A stretch of 64,000 nucleotides of DNA from NCBI GenBank assembly GCA_963773835.1, contig CAVZCQ010000001.1:1178001-1242000 (forward strand), read 5' to 3'. The notes below the pieces were generated by a model that saw nothing but the letters and a program-made list of their open reading frames with translations, was not told the DNA's origin and did not search any database. How positions within the stretch are numbered: position 1 is the stretch's first letter; each line of letters starts with the position of its first letter. The position numbers and the translations under genes are program-made. Source of the stretch: JOPF136 sp963773835 (GTDB lineage Bacteria > Acidobacteriota > Terriglobia > Acidiferrales > UBA7541). This document shows positions 25,367 through 34,133 of the stretch, piece after piece.

Positions 25367-26320
25367 ATGATGCCAGCAACTCATCAGGATCGTATGGTTG
25401 AACAGGGCGGCCTTCCCTCTTATGTCTTGATCACTCCTGCGCACAATGAAGAGGCATTCATCGAAAAGACGATCGAGTCGATGATTCATCAGACGTTCCT
25501 GCCGCTGAAATGGGTGATCGTGGATGATGGCTCGATGGACCGGACGGCCGAAATCGTGAGGCGATACCTGCCCGCGCATTCGTGGATGGAGCTGGTCCAG
25601 ATGCCCCAGCGGCGCGACCGCAGCTTTGCGGCGAAGGTAGGGGCTTTCAACGCCGGCTTTGAGAAAGTCAAAGACCTCTCTTATCAAATCATCGGCAACC
25701 TGGATGCCGATATTTCCTTCGAGAGCGAGCATTTCGAGTTTCTGGCAGGACAGTTCGCGCAGGATCCCACCCTCGGTGTGGCCGGTACCGTCTTTCGCGA
25801 AGAGGGCTATACCTCGGAGAAGGACAGCTTCGAAGGCCACAAACATGTTTCGGGCCAGTGCCAGTTGTTCCGGAAGGAATGCTGGGAGGAAATCGGGGGA
25901 TACGTTCCGCACCGCGCCGGCGGCATTGACGATATCGCCGTGATTACCGCCCGCATGATGGGTTGGAAGACGAGATCCTTCCGTGAAAAGTGGTTCTTTC
26001 ACCATCGCCATTTGGGCACCGCGGAACGCAATGTCCTTTCCGCTTTGTTCACCTACGGGGAGCGGGACTATTACCTCGGGGGACACCCGGTCTGGGAGAT
26101 GTTTAGAGTGGCCTACCGCGTGACGAAGTATCCCTACATCGTGGGAGGACTATCCCTGGGTCTGGGGTATTTCTGGGCCTTTCTCAGCCGGACGCCGCGA
26201 CCCGTCTCGAGCAAACTCATCGCTTTCCACCGCAAAGAACAGATGAGCAAGCTCAAGAACATCCTGAGGTCCGTGTTGAGATTTCGGCAGGTGGATAGTT
26301 TCAACGTGGGGCGAGGCTGA
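25367..26320 (+). CDS. Glycosyltransferase family 2
   Basis: 317 aa from ATG 25367, preceded by GAGG; an upstream in-frame start at 25259 overlaps the previous gene and adds unrelated residues. GT-A fold: YVLITPAHNEEAFIEKTIESMIHQT, WVIVDDGSMDRTAEIVRRY, nucleotide-metal motif IIGNLDADISFES and GGIDDIAVITARMMGWK with the ED/DD acceptor region. A hydrophobic C-terminal segment (YPYIVGGLSLGLGYFWAFL) may hold it at the membrane. Confidence 0.87.
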   Translation: MMPATHQDRMVEQGGLPSYVLITPAHNEEAFIEKTIESMIHQTFLPLKWVIVDDGSMDRTAEIVRRYLPAHSWMELVQMPQRRDRSFAAKVGAFNAGFEKVKDLSYQIIGNLDADISFESEHFEFLAGQFAQDPTLGVAGTVFREEGYTSEKDSFEGHKHVSGQCQLFRKECWEEIGGYVPHRAGGIDDIAVITARMMGWKTRSFREKWFFHHRHLGTAERNVLSALFTYGERDYYLGGHPVWEMFRVAYRVTKYPYIVGGLSLGLGYFWAFLSRTPRPVSSKLIAFHRKEQMSKLKNILRSVLRFRQVDSFNVGRG

Positions 26321-26339
26321 CTCCGCGTTCCGCGGCGCT

Positions 26340-27608
26340 ATGGACAAAGCTTTGATCGAACGGGTGGTTCATTCAGTCAGCCGGCTTTGTGGCTGGCTCG
26401 GTCGCTATGGAGAAACCTCCTACGACTACCAGACCTTCTACGCAGGCCCTCTGGGGCGGTCGGCCAAAGCTCTCTACTATCGCAAGCCGCTTCTGGGGAC
26501 GCTGGCGGTCTCTCCCATGGTCTTTTGCGAGGCGTTTCTCCCCGCAGCTCGCAGGTTTTTCTGGAAAGCACAGCGATTCCCCATCGCGGATGCCCACTAT
26601 GCGATGGGCTTTGCATTTCTCTCCCAGGCTCTCGGTCAGCCCCAGTACTACAAGCGGGCGGTCCACTTTTTGGAGGTTTTGCAGGAGACGCGTAGCGCCG
26701 GTTTTACGAATTACGCCTGGGGCTATCCCTTCGACTGGGTAACGCGGAACGGCACCATCGTGGCAGGCACTCCCACGATTACGAGTTTGCCCTATGTCTA
26801 TGAGGCTTTCCTGCAGGTGTATCAGATGGATGCGGATCCCCGGTGGCGGCAAGTGATGCAGTCGATCGCTCAGCACGCGCTGACTGACTATCATGATAAG
26901 GAAGTCGCGCCCGGCTGTTCTACCTGCTCCTACACTCCCGATCCGGAAGACAAGTGCGGCGTCATCAATGCGAGCGCCTACCGGGCGTTCCTTCTGACCC
27001 GGGCGGCTGAGGATTTTCAGGAGGAAGAATACGCCAAGGTCGCGGAAAACAATCTGAACTTCGTCCTGGCCTCACAGAATGCGAACGGTTCATGGTTCTA
27101 TTCGACAGACGGCGTGCGTGATTTTGTGGATCACTTCCATACCTGCTTTGTGATGAAGGCACTGGCCAAAATCTACCTTCTCACCGGAAACTCGAAATGC
27201 CTGGAAGCCATCGAGCGCGGCGTCGGCTATTACGTGAAGAACCTGTTCGACTCCAACGGCCTTCCCATCCCCTTCTCGAAGGCCCCGCGGCTTACAGTTT
27301 ATCGTCGTGAACTTTATGACTACGCTGAGTGCGTGAACCTGGCCGTCCTGTTGCAAGGCCGCTTTCCCGAATTGGACCGGATCCTCCCCGGCGTCCTCAC
27401 GGACCTGCTCGACCGCTGGCAGAAGGCTGACGGCTCATTTCGCTCCCGCCAGCTCTTCCTTGGTTGGGACGATGTCCCGATGCATCGTTGGGCTCAGTCG
27501 CAATTGCTTCGCGCTTTCGGCTTTTTCCTGTTCCAGAATCTCAAGAACCCCCAGGGCAACATCGCGGGCGTCACTTCTCAATCCGTCGAATCTCCGGTTG
27601 CGAACTAG
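26340..27608 (+). CDS. Predicted (alpha/alpha)-barrel protein, function unknown
   Basis: 422 aa, cytoplasmic by lack of a signal peptide. Built from helical-hairpin units typical of six-hairpin glycosidases and C5-epimerase-type toroids: IADAHYAMGFAFLSQALGQPQYYKRAVHFLEVL, TPTITSLPYVYEAFLQVYQMDADPRWRQVMQSI, INASAYRAFLLTRAAEDFQEEEYAKVAENNLNFV, then NANGSWFYSTDG and DHFHTCFVMKALAKIYLLTG. A CSTCSY...CG cluster may bind metal. Proteins of this shape recur in glycan clusters beside AsnB-like and deacetylase genes, as here. It could be a glycan-processing enzyme, but no catalytic residues can be named. It is 8 bases from the next gene. Confidence 0.6.
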   Translation: MDKALIERVVHSVSRLCGWLGRYGETSYDYQTFYAGPLGRSAKALYYRKPLLGTLAVSPMVFCEAFLPAARRFFWKAQRFPIADAHYAMGFAFLSQALGQPQYYKRAVHFLEVLQETRSAGFTNYAWGYPFDWVTRNGTIVAGTPTITSLPYVYEAFLQVYQMDADPRWRQVMQSIAQHALTDYHDKEVAPGCSTCSYTPDPEDKCGVINASAYRAFLLTRAAEDFQEEEYAKVAENNLNFVLASQNANGSWFYSTDGVRDFVDHFHTCFVMKALAKIYLLTGNSKCLEAIERGVGYYVKNLFDSNGLPIPFSKAPRLTVYRRELYDYAECVNLAVLLQGRFPELDRILPGVLTDLLDRWQKADGSFRSRQLFLGWDDVPMHRWAQSQLLRAFGFFLFQNLKNPQGNIAGVTSQSVESPVAN

Positions 27609-27616
27609 AGGTTTCA

Positions 27617-29506
27617 ATGTGCGGAATCTGCGGACAATATAACTTCGGATCCCGGGCGCCCGTCGAACGCCCGACCATCGAGGCCATGACGCAGTCGATC
27701 GCCCATCGCGGGCCCGACGACGAAGGTTACTTCATCGCCGGCCCGCTGGGATTGGGCTTTCGCCGCCTCTCGATCATCGATCTCGGCGGCGGCCATCAGC
27801 CCATGTCGGATCGGGAAGAGTCTGTCTGGGTAGTTTTTAACGGAGAAATCTACAACTTCCAGGAGCTCCGGAGCGAACTGGAAAGCCATGGCCACGTCTT
27901 CCGGACCAACTCGGACACCGAGGTCATCATTCACGGCTATAAGCAATGGGGCGATGAGGTCTTCAACCACTTAAACGGTATGTTTGGGCTGGCTATCTGG
28001 GATGTGCGAAAGAGCCGGTTGGTTCTCGCTCGTGATGCTTTCGGGATCAAATTGCTCTACTACAGCATCGATGGCGATCGCCTCTATTTCGGCTCGGAAA
28101 TGCGCGCCGTCCGCGCCGCATTGCCGGAAAAGATGGAGATCGATTCCACATCTCTGAATCTGTTCCTGCGTTACCGCTTTACCCCCTCGCCCTACACGAT
28201 TCTCGAGGGCGTCCGTAAACTCGCCCCAGGCACAAAGCTCACTGTCGAGAACGGCGCTTGCCAGGTCAGCCGCTGGTATCAGTTCCAACCTACGCCTTTC
28301 GTGCCGGCGAAGTCGCCCGGTGAAGCCAGAGAAGAATTGCTCGCCATTTACAAGCGAGCGGTTCGCCGGCAGCTCATCAGCGATGTGCCGGTCGGGTTGC
28401 TATTGAGCGGCGGCCTCGATTCCGGGTTGCTCCTCGCATTGATGAATCTGAACGGCAAGTCCTGGCCAACCTACACCGTAGGATATGGATCGAGCTACGC
28501 TCACGATGAATTGACGGAAGCCGCCGAAACGGCTCGCGTACTCGGCTCGAAGCACACCAGCGTCACGATTACGAGGTCCATCTTTGAGCAGGCGCTGCCA
28601 AGAATCGTCGCCGCCGTGGAAGAGCCCATCGCAACGTCTTCGATCGTCCCGATGTACTTTGTCTGTGAACGGGCCCGCCAGGACGTGAAAGTAGCGTTGG
28701 TTGGGCAGGGCCCGGACGAACTGTTCGGAGGGTATAAGCGTCATCTCGGCATCCGCTACGGCGCTCTGTGGGCGCAACTGCCGGGCTGGGTACGCACTCC
28801 AGTCTCCTCCGCCGTGGCGGCGCTGCCCAGGAACGAAACACTCAAGCGCGGCGTGCAATCGCTGGCCACCACGGACCGGCTGCGCCGCTACCAGAGCGTC
28901 TTTTCGCTGCTTCCGGGAGCACAGGTCGATCAACTCTTCCACGATGGCCTGCTCGGGCCGAACACGGACGATGCGCTCCTGGAGTGTTGGAAAGACCTGT
29001 CGCCGCTCATGCCGCTGGACGATGAGCTGGGCGGGTTTCAGTTCCTGGAGGTGCGCTCCAACCTTCCCGACGAGCTCCTGATGTATGCGGACAAGATGTC
29101 CATGGCGCATGCACTCGAACTTCGCGTCCCCTATGTGGACAAAGAAATCGTCGAATATGTCGAACGGCTGCCGGCAAACCTGAAGGTGAGGCATGGTTCA
29201 CGTAAGTGGCTTCACCGCCAGGTATGCCGCAACTATCTTCCTGAGTCGATTGTGAAACGGCCGAAACGCGGGTTCGCCGGCAACGTTGTGGATGATTGGT
29301 TCCGCGGCGCCATGGACAGCCGAATGACCGAGGCGCTTTTGGATAGCGGCTCCAAGATCTTCCAATACCTTCGCCCCGCGGCGGTTCGCGAACTGTTCGA
29401 GCAACACGCCTCCGGCCGCAACGACAATCACAAGATCCTCTTCAGCCTTGTGGTCTTTGAACAGTGGCTCCGAGTCCAGGAAGAGCCCATAGCCGCATTG
29501 GCCTGA
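27617..29506 (+). CDS. asnB: Asparagine synthase (glutamine-hydrolysing), AsnB family
   Basis: 629 aa from ATG 27617, preceded by AGAGG. The N-terminal amidotransferase domain has the catalytic Cys (MCGICGQYNF), AHRGPDDEGYF, GFRRLSIIDL and FNGEIYNFQELR. The synthetase half has VPVGLLLSGGLDSGLLLAL (PP-loop), YTVGYGSSYAHDE, GQGPDELFGGYKRHLGI and LRVPYVDKEIVEY. All catalytic elements of glutamine-dependent amide synthesis are present, unlike the AsnB-like protein at 14825. Within a glycan locus it more likely amidates a uronic acid or another acid than makes free asparagine, but either is possible. An in-frame start at 27464 would overlap the previous gene. Confidence 0.9.
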   Translation: MCGICGQYNFGSRAPVERPTIEAMTQSIAHRGPDDEGYFIAGPLGLGFRRLSIIDLGGGHQPMSDREESVWVVFNGEIYNFQELRSELESHGHVFRTNSDTEVIIHGYKQWGDEVFNHLNGMFGLAIWDVRKSRLVLARDAFGIKLLYYSIDGDRLYFGSEMRAVRAALPEKMEIDSTSLNLFLRYRFTPSPYTILEGVRKLAPGTKLTVENGACQVSRWYQFQPTPFVPAKSPGEAREELLAIYKRAVRRQLISDVPVGLLLSGGLDSGLLLALMNLNGKSWPTYTVGYGSSYAHDELTEAAETARVLGSKHTSVTITRSIFEQALPRIVAAVEEPIATSSIVPMYFVCERARQDVKVALVGQGPDELFGGYKRHLGIRYGALWAQLPGWVRTPVSSAVAALPRNETLKRGVQSLATTDRLRRYQSVFSLLPGAQVDQLFHDGLLGPNTDDALLECWKDLSPLMPLDDELGGFQFLEVRSNLPDELLMYADKMSMAHALELRVPYVDKEIVEYVERLPANLKVRHGSRKWLHRQVCRNYLPESIVKRPKRGFAGNVVDDWFRGAMDSRMTEALLDSGSKIFQYLRPAAVRELFEQHASGRNDNHKILFSLVVFEQWLRVQEEPIAALA

Positions 29507-29517
29507 ACCCTACAACA

Positions 29518-31188
29518 ATGATTGGTGTGATCGCGAATCCCGCGGACCAGGAAGTTGCGCGCGAGTTCTTCGAGCTCTTCAAGACTCCCTGGGAATTCTA
29601 TCGTTCGAATCAACGGTACGACGTAGTGCTTTGCGCTACGGATGTCCCCGGTGACGTCACTGCCAAGCTCCTTCTCGTCTATTCCGGCAGAAAGACGCAT
29701 CTTGACGAGGAGCGGAACATCTCAATCGGCCAGCGAAGGGACGACTTCTGCATTCTCGCGGACCAAGAAAACCAGATCCCCATCTACGGCGGCATCGTCT
29801 CCTTCACCCAGGCAGCAACGAGTCTCCTCACTCAGGAAGACTCCGGCGAATGTGCGGCGTTCTCGGAAGCAACCGAAGGCAAGACCTTTGTGCGGATCGG
29901 CTATGACCTCTTCGCGGAAATTCGTACGCTCCTCACCACGGGCCAGCCACCGGCGCAGGCCCATATTCCTACCCTGGAGCTGCACATCGCCCTTTTGAGG
30001 AGATGGATCGTCCGATCTGGAATTGGTCTGGTGGAGATTCCTCCGGTCCCGGAGGGGTACCGTTTTATCGCCTGTCTGACCCATGATGTAGATCATCCGT
30101 TCATCCGCCAGCACAAATGGGACCACACCACCATCGGGTTTTTGTTCCGTACGGTCGTGTTCTGGCTGTGGGACCTGGTTCGCGGGCGGACCACGCTCCA
30201 AAATGTGATCACAAACTGGAAAGCGACTCTGAAGCTGCCGCTCATCCATCTGGGCCTCGCAAAGGACTTCTGGAGCGATTTTGACCAGCAGTATATGGAA
30301 GTCGAAAAGGGTCTGACTTCAACTTTCTTTGTGATCCCGTTCAAGGGCAAGCCGGGAATCGGCCTGCAAGATAAGGCGGCCCCGCATCGGCGCGCGGCTG
30401 GCTATGGAGCCCGGGACGTTGCAGACACAATCCGGAATCTGATGAATACCGGCCATGAAGTGGGATTGCACGGCATTGATGCGTGGTCCGGCAGCGCCAA
30501 GGGACGGGCGGAACTGGATGAGATTCGCAGTTTGACCGGGGCCTCAGAAATCGGTGTGAGGATGCACTGGCTCTACTTCAACGGCCAGTCCGCAGCCGAA
30601 CTGGAAAACGCGGGTGCGGACTACGACTCGACGGCAGGCTACGGCGTCACTGTGGGGTACCGTGCGGGCGCCACGCAGGCGTACAAGCCGCTCGGGGTCA
30701 GTTCAATGCTCGAACTGCCGATGCATGCGATGGACACGGCTCTCTTTTATCTAAGCTACCTCGGCCTTACGCATCGCGGGGCGATGGAGCGGCTGGCGCC
30801 GATGTTTGAAAACGCCGTTCAATTCGGCGGCTGCCTGACAGTGAACTGGCACGATCGAAGCCTGGCTCCGGAGAGGTTGTGGGGCGAAACCTACTGCGAG
30901 GTCCTGCGGGAACTGAAGAAGCGTGAACCCTGGTTTGCCACCGCAGGGGACGCGGTCGCCTGGTTCAAGAAGCGTCGTGCCGCGGTGTTCGGCGCAAATG
31001 CTTCGGAGCCGGGAGCAGCGTCTATTCAGTTTGCCGCCGAGTATGCGCCAGACCTGCCGGGCCTGCGGTTGCGGATTCACAAGCCGCGGTCTGAGGGCAC
31101 GCCTGGCCAGCCGGGGGCGGATGACTACATGGACCTGCCCGTGGAAGAAGGCGTGGCGGCCGCCATCCCCTTTGAGGCCAACCGATGA
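29518..31188 (+). CDS. Polysaccharide deacetylase family protein (NodB-like)
   Basis: 556 aa from ATG 29518. After an N-terminal region of about 180 residues (MIGVIANPADQEVAREFFELFKTPWEF...) comes a CE4-like domain: FIACLTHDVDHPFIRQHKWD (metal-binding DVD), TSTFFVIPFKG, MNTGHEVGLHGIDAW (second metal site HGID) and VRMHWLYFNG. The C-terminal part ends in a proline/glycine-rich tail. No signal peptide, so it may act on lipid-linked or cytoplasmic intermediates. Placement after asnB parallels other glycan clusters. N- versus O-deacetylase activity cannot be decided. Confidence 0.75.
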   Translation: MIGVIANPADQEVAREFFELFKTPWEFYRSNQRYDVVLCATDVPGDVTAKLLLVYSGRKTHLDEERNISIGQRRDDFCILADQENQIPIYGGIVSFTQAATSLLTQEDSGECAAFSEATEGKTFVRIGYDLFAEIRTLLTTGQPPAQAHIPTLELHIALLRRWIVRSGIGLVEIPPVPEGYRFIACLTHDVDHPFIRQHKWDHTTIGFLFRTVVFWLWDLVRGRTTLQNVITNWKATLKLPLIHLGLAKDFWSDFDQQYMEVEKGLTSTFFVIPFKGKPGIGLQDKAAPHRRAAGYGARDVADTIRNLMNTGHEVGLHGIDAWSGSAKGRAELDEIRSLTGASEIGVRMHWLYFNGQSAAELENAGADYDSTAGYGVTVGYRAGATQAYKPLGVSSMLELPMHAMDTALFYLSYLGLTHRGAMERLAPMFENAVQFGGCLTVNWHDRSLAPERLWGETYCEVLRELKKREPWFATAGDAVAWFKKRRAAVFGANASEPGAASIQFAAEYAPDLPGLRLRIHKPRSEGTPGQPGADDYMDLPVEEGVAAAIPFEANR

Positions 31189-31568
31189 ATCTTTCCGACT
31201 CCAGCATTACTAGCGGGGAAAGCGCCACCACAACCCGCCGACTGTCCATGCCGGAAACGCACAATGGTTTCGTTGTCGGCTCCGATGACCGAATCCTGAT
31301 CACTAGGGCGGCACGCGTCATCGGTTCTGGTATCGTTCAGGGTTTGCTGAATCGCGGATTCCCCGGCGGAGTTTATCCTGCTCGGCCTTCCAACAAACCG
31401 GGCGGCATTGGTGTCGTAGCCCGGCAGTCTCCGGGCCGTCCATCTATCGACGGGCTGAATCGTAATCAGAAACTGAAGACGAAGCTCGGCCGGGCACCAA
31501 GAGTTTTTGCCGCGGACGGTATGCGGCGCCAATTCCAATCTTGTGGGCAGAGTGTCCGGCATGCTTAA
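31185..31568 (+). pseudogene. Remnant of an NAD-dependent sugar epimerase/dehydratase
   Basis: The open frame begins with an ATGA overlap at the preceding stop. Its middle (DRILITRAARVIGSGIVQGLLNRGF, then PARPSNKPGG) resembles the first beta-alpha-beta unit of extended SDRs (ILVTGAAGFIG...VQ.LL.RGF...ARPSS), but the GxxGxxG nucleotide motif is damaged: TRAARVIGSG where TGAAGFIGS is expected. Similarity stops after about 50 residues, and the frame closes inside the next gene's start. No continuation was found in the other frames. I read it as a decayed 5' fragment; a small unrelated protein cannot be ruled out. Confidence 0.5.
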
Positions 31569-32709
31569 GATCGCCATCGCGGGATGTGGCAAGATCGCTC
31601 ACGCCCACGCGTCGGTGATTCGTTCGCTAGCAGGATGTGAACTCGTGGGAGTGTGTAGTCGCGAGCCACTCAAGGCCCAGCAGTTCTGCGAACAGTACGC
31701 CATCAGAGGGCGGTTCAAGGATGTAGCTGAGCTGCTGGAGCAGGCCCGACCAGATGTCGTCCACATCACCGCGCCGCCCGAAAGTCATTTCGAGATTGCC
31801 CGCCTCTGCTTGCAGCAGGGGGCCCACGTTTACGTGGAAAAGCCCTTCACTGTCCACGCAGGACAGGCAGAAAGCCTGCTGAACCTGGCCGAGGAAAAGG
31901 GCCTCAAAGTCACCGTCGGACATAACTACCAGTTCACCCACGTAGCGCGGCGCCTGAGAGCGTTGGTGGAAAGGGGTTACCTCGGCGGGGTTCCCGTGCA
32001 CATGGAAAGCTACTACGGCTATGACCTTTCGGATCCCACTTACGCTCGGGCGGTGCTGAGCGACAAGCAGCATTGGGTCCGCAGGTTACCGGGGAAGCTG
32101 CTTCACAACGTGATCAGTCACGGGGTGGCCAGAATCGCAGAATTCCTGACCAGCGACACCCCCCGTGTGACCGCATGCGGCTATGTGAGTCCCTTCCTCA
32201 AGGGCATCAACGAGAACGACATCGTGGATGAACTTCGCGTCATCCTCTCTGAAGGAGACCGCACGACTGCTTATTTCACCTTCTCGAGTCAGATGAAGCC
32301 TCTCTTGCACGAGTTTCGTATTTATGGGCCCAAGAACGGCCTAGTTCTCGACCAAGACCACGAGACCCTGCTTAAGCTTCGCGGCAGGAGCTTCCCAAGC
32401 TACGCGAATAAGTTCATTCCTCCCGCGCTCTTTGCACAGCAGCAGGTGGCGAACCTGGTCTCTAATCTCCGACGCGTCGTGGACCGTGATTTTCACCTGT
32501 ATTCCGGAATGAAGTATCTCATCGGGTTCTTTTACCGTTCGATCCGTCAGCACGCCCCCGTCCCCATTCCTTACCGGGAAATCCTGCTCACCGCCAGAAT
32601 CATGGATGCCATCTTCGGTCAGCTCCGGTGCACCCGACCGCATGATCCTTGGACGGTCCAGGCGGACCCCGTGGCATTGGGTGCGGTCGCACCAGCAAGG
32701 GAGTCCTAA
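31561..32709 (+). CDS. Gfo/Idh/MocA family oxidoreductase
   Basis: 382 aa from ATG 31561 (MLKIAIAGCGKIAHAHA); an upstream in-frame ATG at 31507 would add 18 unrelated residues. Rossmann motif AGCGKIAH, substrate motif GAHVYVEKPFTVHAG (EKP), VGHNYQFTHVARRLRALV, and LLHNVISHGVARIAEFL near the active site. A C-terminal helical segment replaces part of the usual beta-sheet. Predicted to oxidise or reduce a sugar nucleotide or other glycan precursor. The second member of this family follows 63 bases later, so two different redox steps on the same intermediate are possible. Confidence 0.87.
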   Translation: MLKIAIAGCGKIAHAHASVIRSLAGCELVGVCSREPLKAQQFCEQYAIRGRFKDVAELLEQARPDVVHITAPPESHFEIARLCLQQGAHVYVEKPFTVHAGQAESLLNLAEEKGLKVTVGHNYQFTHVARRLRALVERGYLGGVPVHMESYYGYDLSDPTYARAVLSDKQHWVRRLPGKLLHNVISHGVARIAEFLTSDTPRVTACGYVSPFLKGINENDIVDELRVILSEGDRTTAYFTFSSQMKPLLHEFRIYGPKNGLVLDQDHETLLKLRGRSFPSYANKFIPPALFAQQQVANLVSNLRRVVDRDFHLYSGMKYLIGFFYRSIRQHAPVPIPYREILLTARIMDAIFGQLRCTRPHDPWTVQADPVALGAVAPARES

Positions 32710-32772
32710 CGTGCCAGCGTACTTGTTGACGCTGGGTAATGATGCGATGGCCGAGGATCTCTTAGTTTGAAA

Positions 32773-34008
32773 ATGAGCGAAAAAAAAGCAGTCGGCACCG
32801 TCGTCGTGGGATGCGGAAACGTTGCGTCATCTTATTGCAGTTCCATTCCTCAGCACCCCATCCTTAGCCTTGTCGGCGTAGGGGACCGGAATGATTGTCG
32901 GGCTGCGGCCTACGCGGACTACTACGCGGTACGGAAATACGAATCCTTGGATGAAATACTCAACGACCAAAGCGTGGAGCTGGTGCTCAATTTGACGAAC
33001 CCCAGGAGCCATTTCCCTGTCTCGAAAGCCTGTCTGGAGGCCGGGAAAAACGTCTATTCGGAGAAACCCCTCGCGATGTCTATGCCCGAGGCCCAGCAGC
33101 TTGTCAGGCTTGCGGAACAAAAAGGGGTTTACATAGCCTCGGCACCGTCCCGCCTCTTAGCCGAGACGGCGCAAACGATGTGGAAGGCGCTCCGAGAAGA
33201 AGCGGTTGGCACTGTTCACGCCATTTACGCAGAAATGGACGGAGGGCTGATCCACCGCTCGAGTTACAAGGAATGGGTCAATGAGGTCGGAATGCATTGG
33301 CCTTACAAGGACGAATTTGGAGTCGGATGTACGATCGAGCACGCGGGGTATTCCGTGTCGTGGTTATCCGCCTATTTTGGGCCGGTCGAAAGTATCACGT
33401 CTTTCGCCGCATGTCAGATCCATGATTTGCAGGCTGACGTAAGACTGGAGGTCAGGCCACCGGATTTGACTGTTGCTTGCTTGAAGTTTAGGTCTGGTCC
33501 CGTCGCTAGGTTAACCTCTAGTTGGATCGCACCGCCTGATCATTCCATTCGGATCTTCGGCGATTTGGGCGTTCTCAGCACCGACGATATCTGGGCTCCG
33601 AGGTCTCCTGTCTACATCACGCGGAACCGGAACATCCGGATCGGTTCCAAGACTATCTCGATCCCATGGAAGAAGGTGTACTCCTTGGCAGTTCCGTCCC
33701 GTCGGGAGCGTTCGAATATGGCCGGTCGGAAGATCATGAGACCAACCCGCACCATTACACGAGCGCTTCGGGCGCGCTTCCTCCATCTGAGGAAGAGGGT
33801 GGATTTCTGCCTCGGGCCAGCCGAGGTCGCCACGGCCTTCCGGGAGGGCCGGCCTTGCAGGCTGCCGCCAGAGTATTGTCTGCACAATACAGAGGTCGTA
33901 CTGGCGATCCACAATTCGCTCGAGAACGGATCCAACTATAAGATGACAACATCATTCGCTCCGATGGACCCGTTATCCTGGGCCTTGCCGAAATTCTCGG
34001 GAAGTTAG
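32773..34008 (+). CDS. Gfo/Idh/MocA family oxidoreductase (second copy, divergent)
   Basis: 411 aa from ATG 32773; a TTG two codons earlier is an alternative. TVVVGCGNVASSYCSS gives the nucleotide-binding turn, GKNVYSEKPLAMSMPEAQQL the EKP motif, and EFGVGCTIEHAGYSVSWLSAYFG the catalytic-helix region. A stretch of basic residues (RRERSNMAGRKIMRPTRTITRALRARFLHLRKR, in two parts) near the C terminus is an insertion relative to the family. GC content drops slightly and the codon mix is a little different from its neighbours around 32760-33600, which may mark separate acquisition. Confidence 0.85.
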   Translation: MSEKKAVGTVVVGCGNVASSYCSSIPQHPILSLVGVGDRNDCRAAAYADYYAVRKYESLDEILNDQSVELVLNLTNPRSHFPVSKACLEAGKNVYSEKPLAMSMPEAQQLVRLAEQKGVYIASAPSRLLAETAQTMWKALREEAVGTVHAIYAEMDGGLIHRSSYKEWVNEVGMHWPYKDEFGVGCTIEHAGYSVSWLSAYFGPVESITSFAACQIHDLQADVRLEVRPPDLTVACLKFRSGPVARLTSSWIAPPDHSIRIFGDLGVLSTDDIWAPRSPVYITRNRNIRIGSKTISIPWKKVYSLAVPSRRERSNMAGRKIMRPTRTITRALRARFLHLRKRVDFCLGPAEVATAFREGRPCRLPPEYCLHNTEVVLAIHNSLENGSNYKMTTSFAPMDPLSWALPKFSGS

Positions 34009-34133
34009 ATTCCTTTTGTCGAACTAGGGAAGGTACACCGACGACCCGGAGTCGCCCCGCTGCCCAAACCGGAAAGAGAAGCGCTCCGCGATGATTGCGG
34101 GGACCGACCTATTCGATGTGCGGGAACTGTGAT

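Noticed and set aside
26340..27608. Naming this a heparosan/alginate C5-epimerase
   Set aside because: The helical-toroid shape fits several families and none of the diagnostic catalytic motifs could be pointed out.
32767..33700. Horizontal transfer island on base composition
   Set aside because: The shift in composition is slight and judged by eye; no mobile element or repeat borders it.
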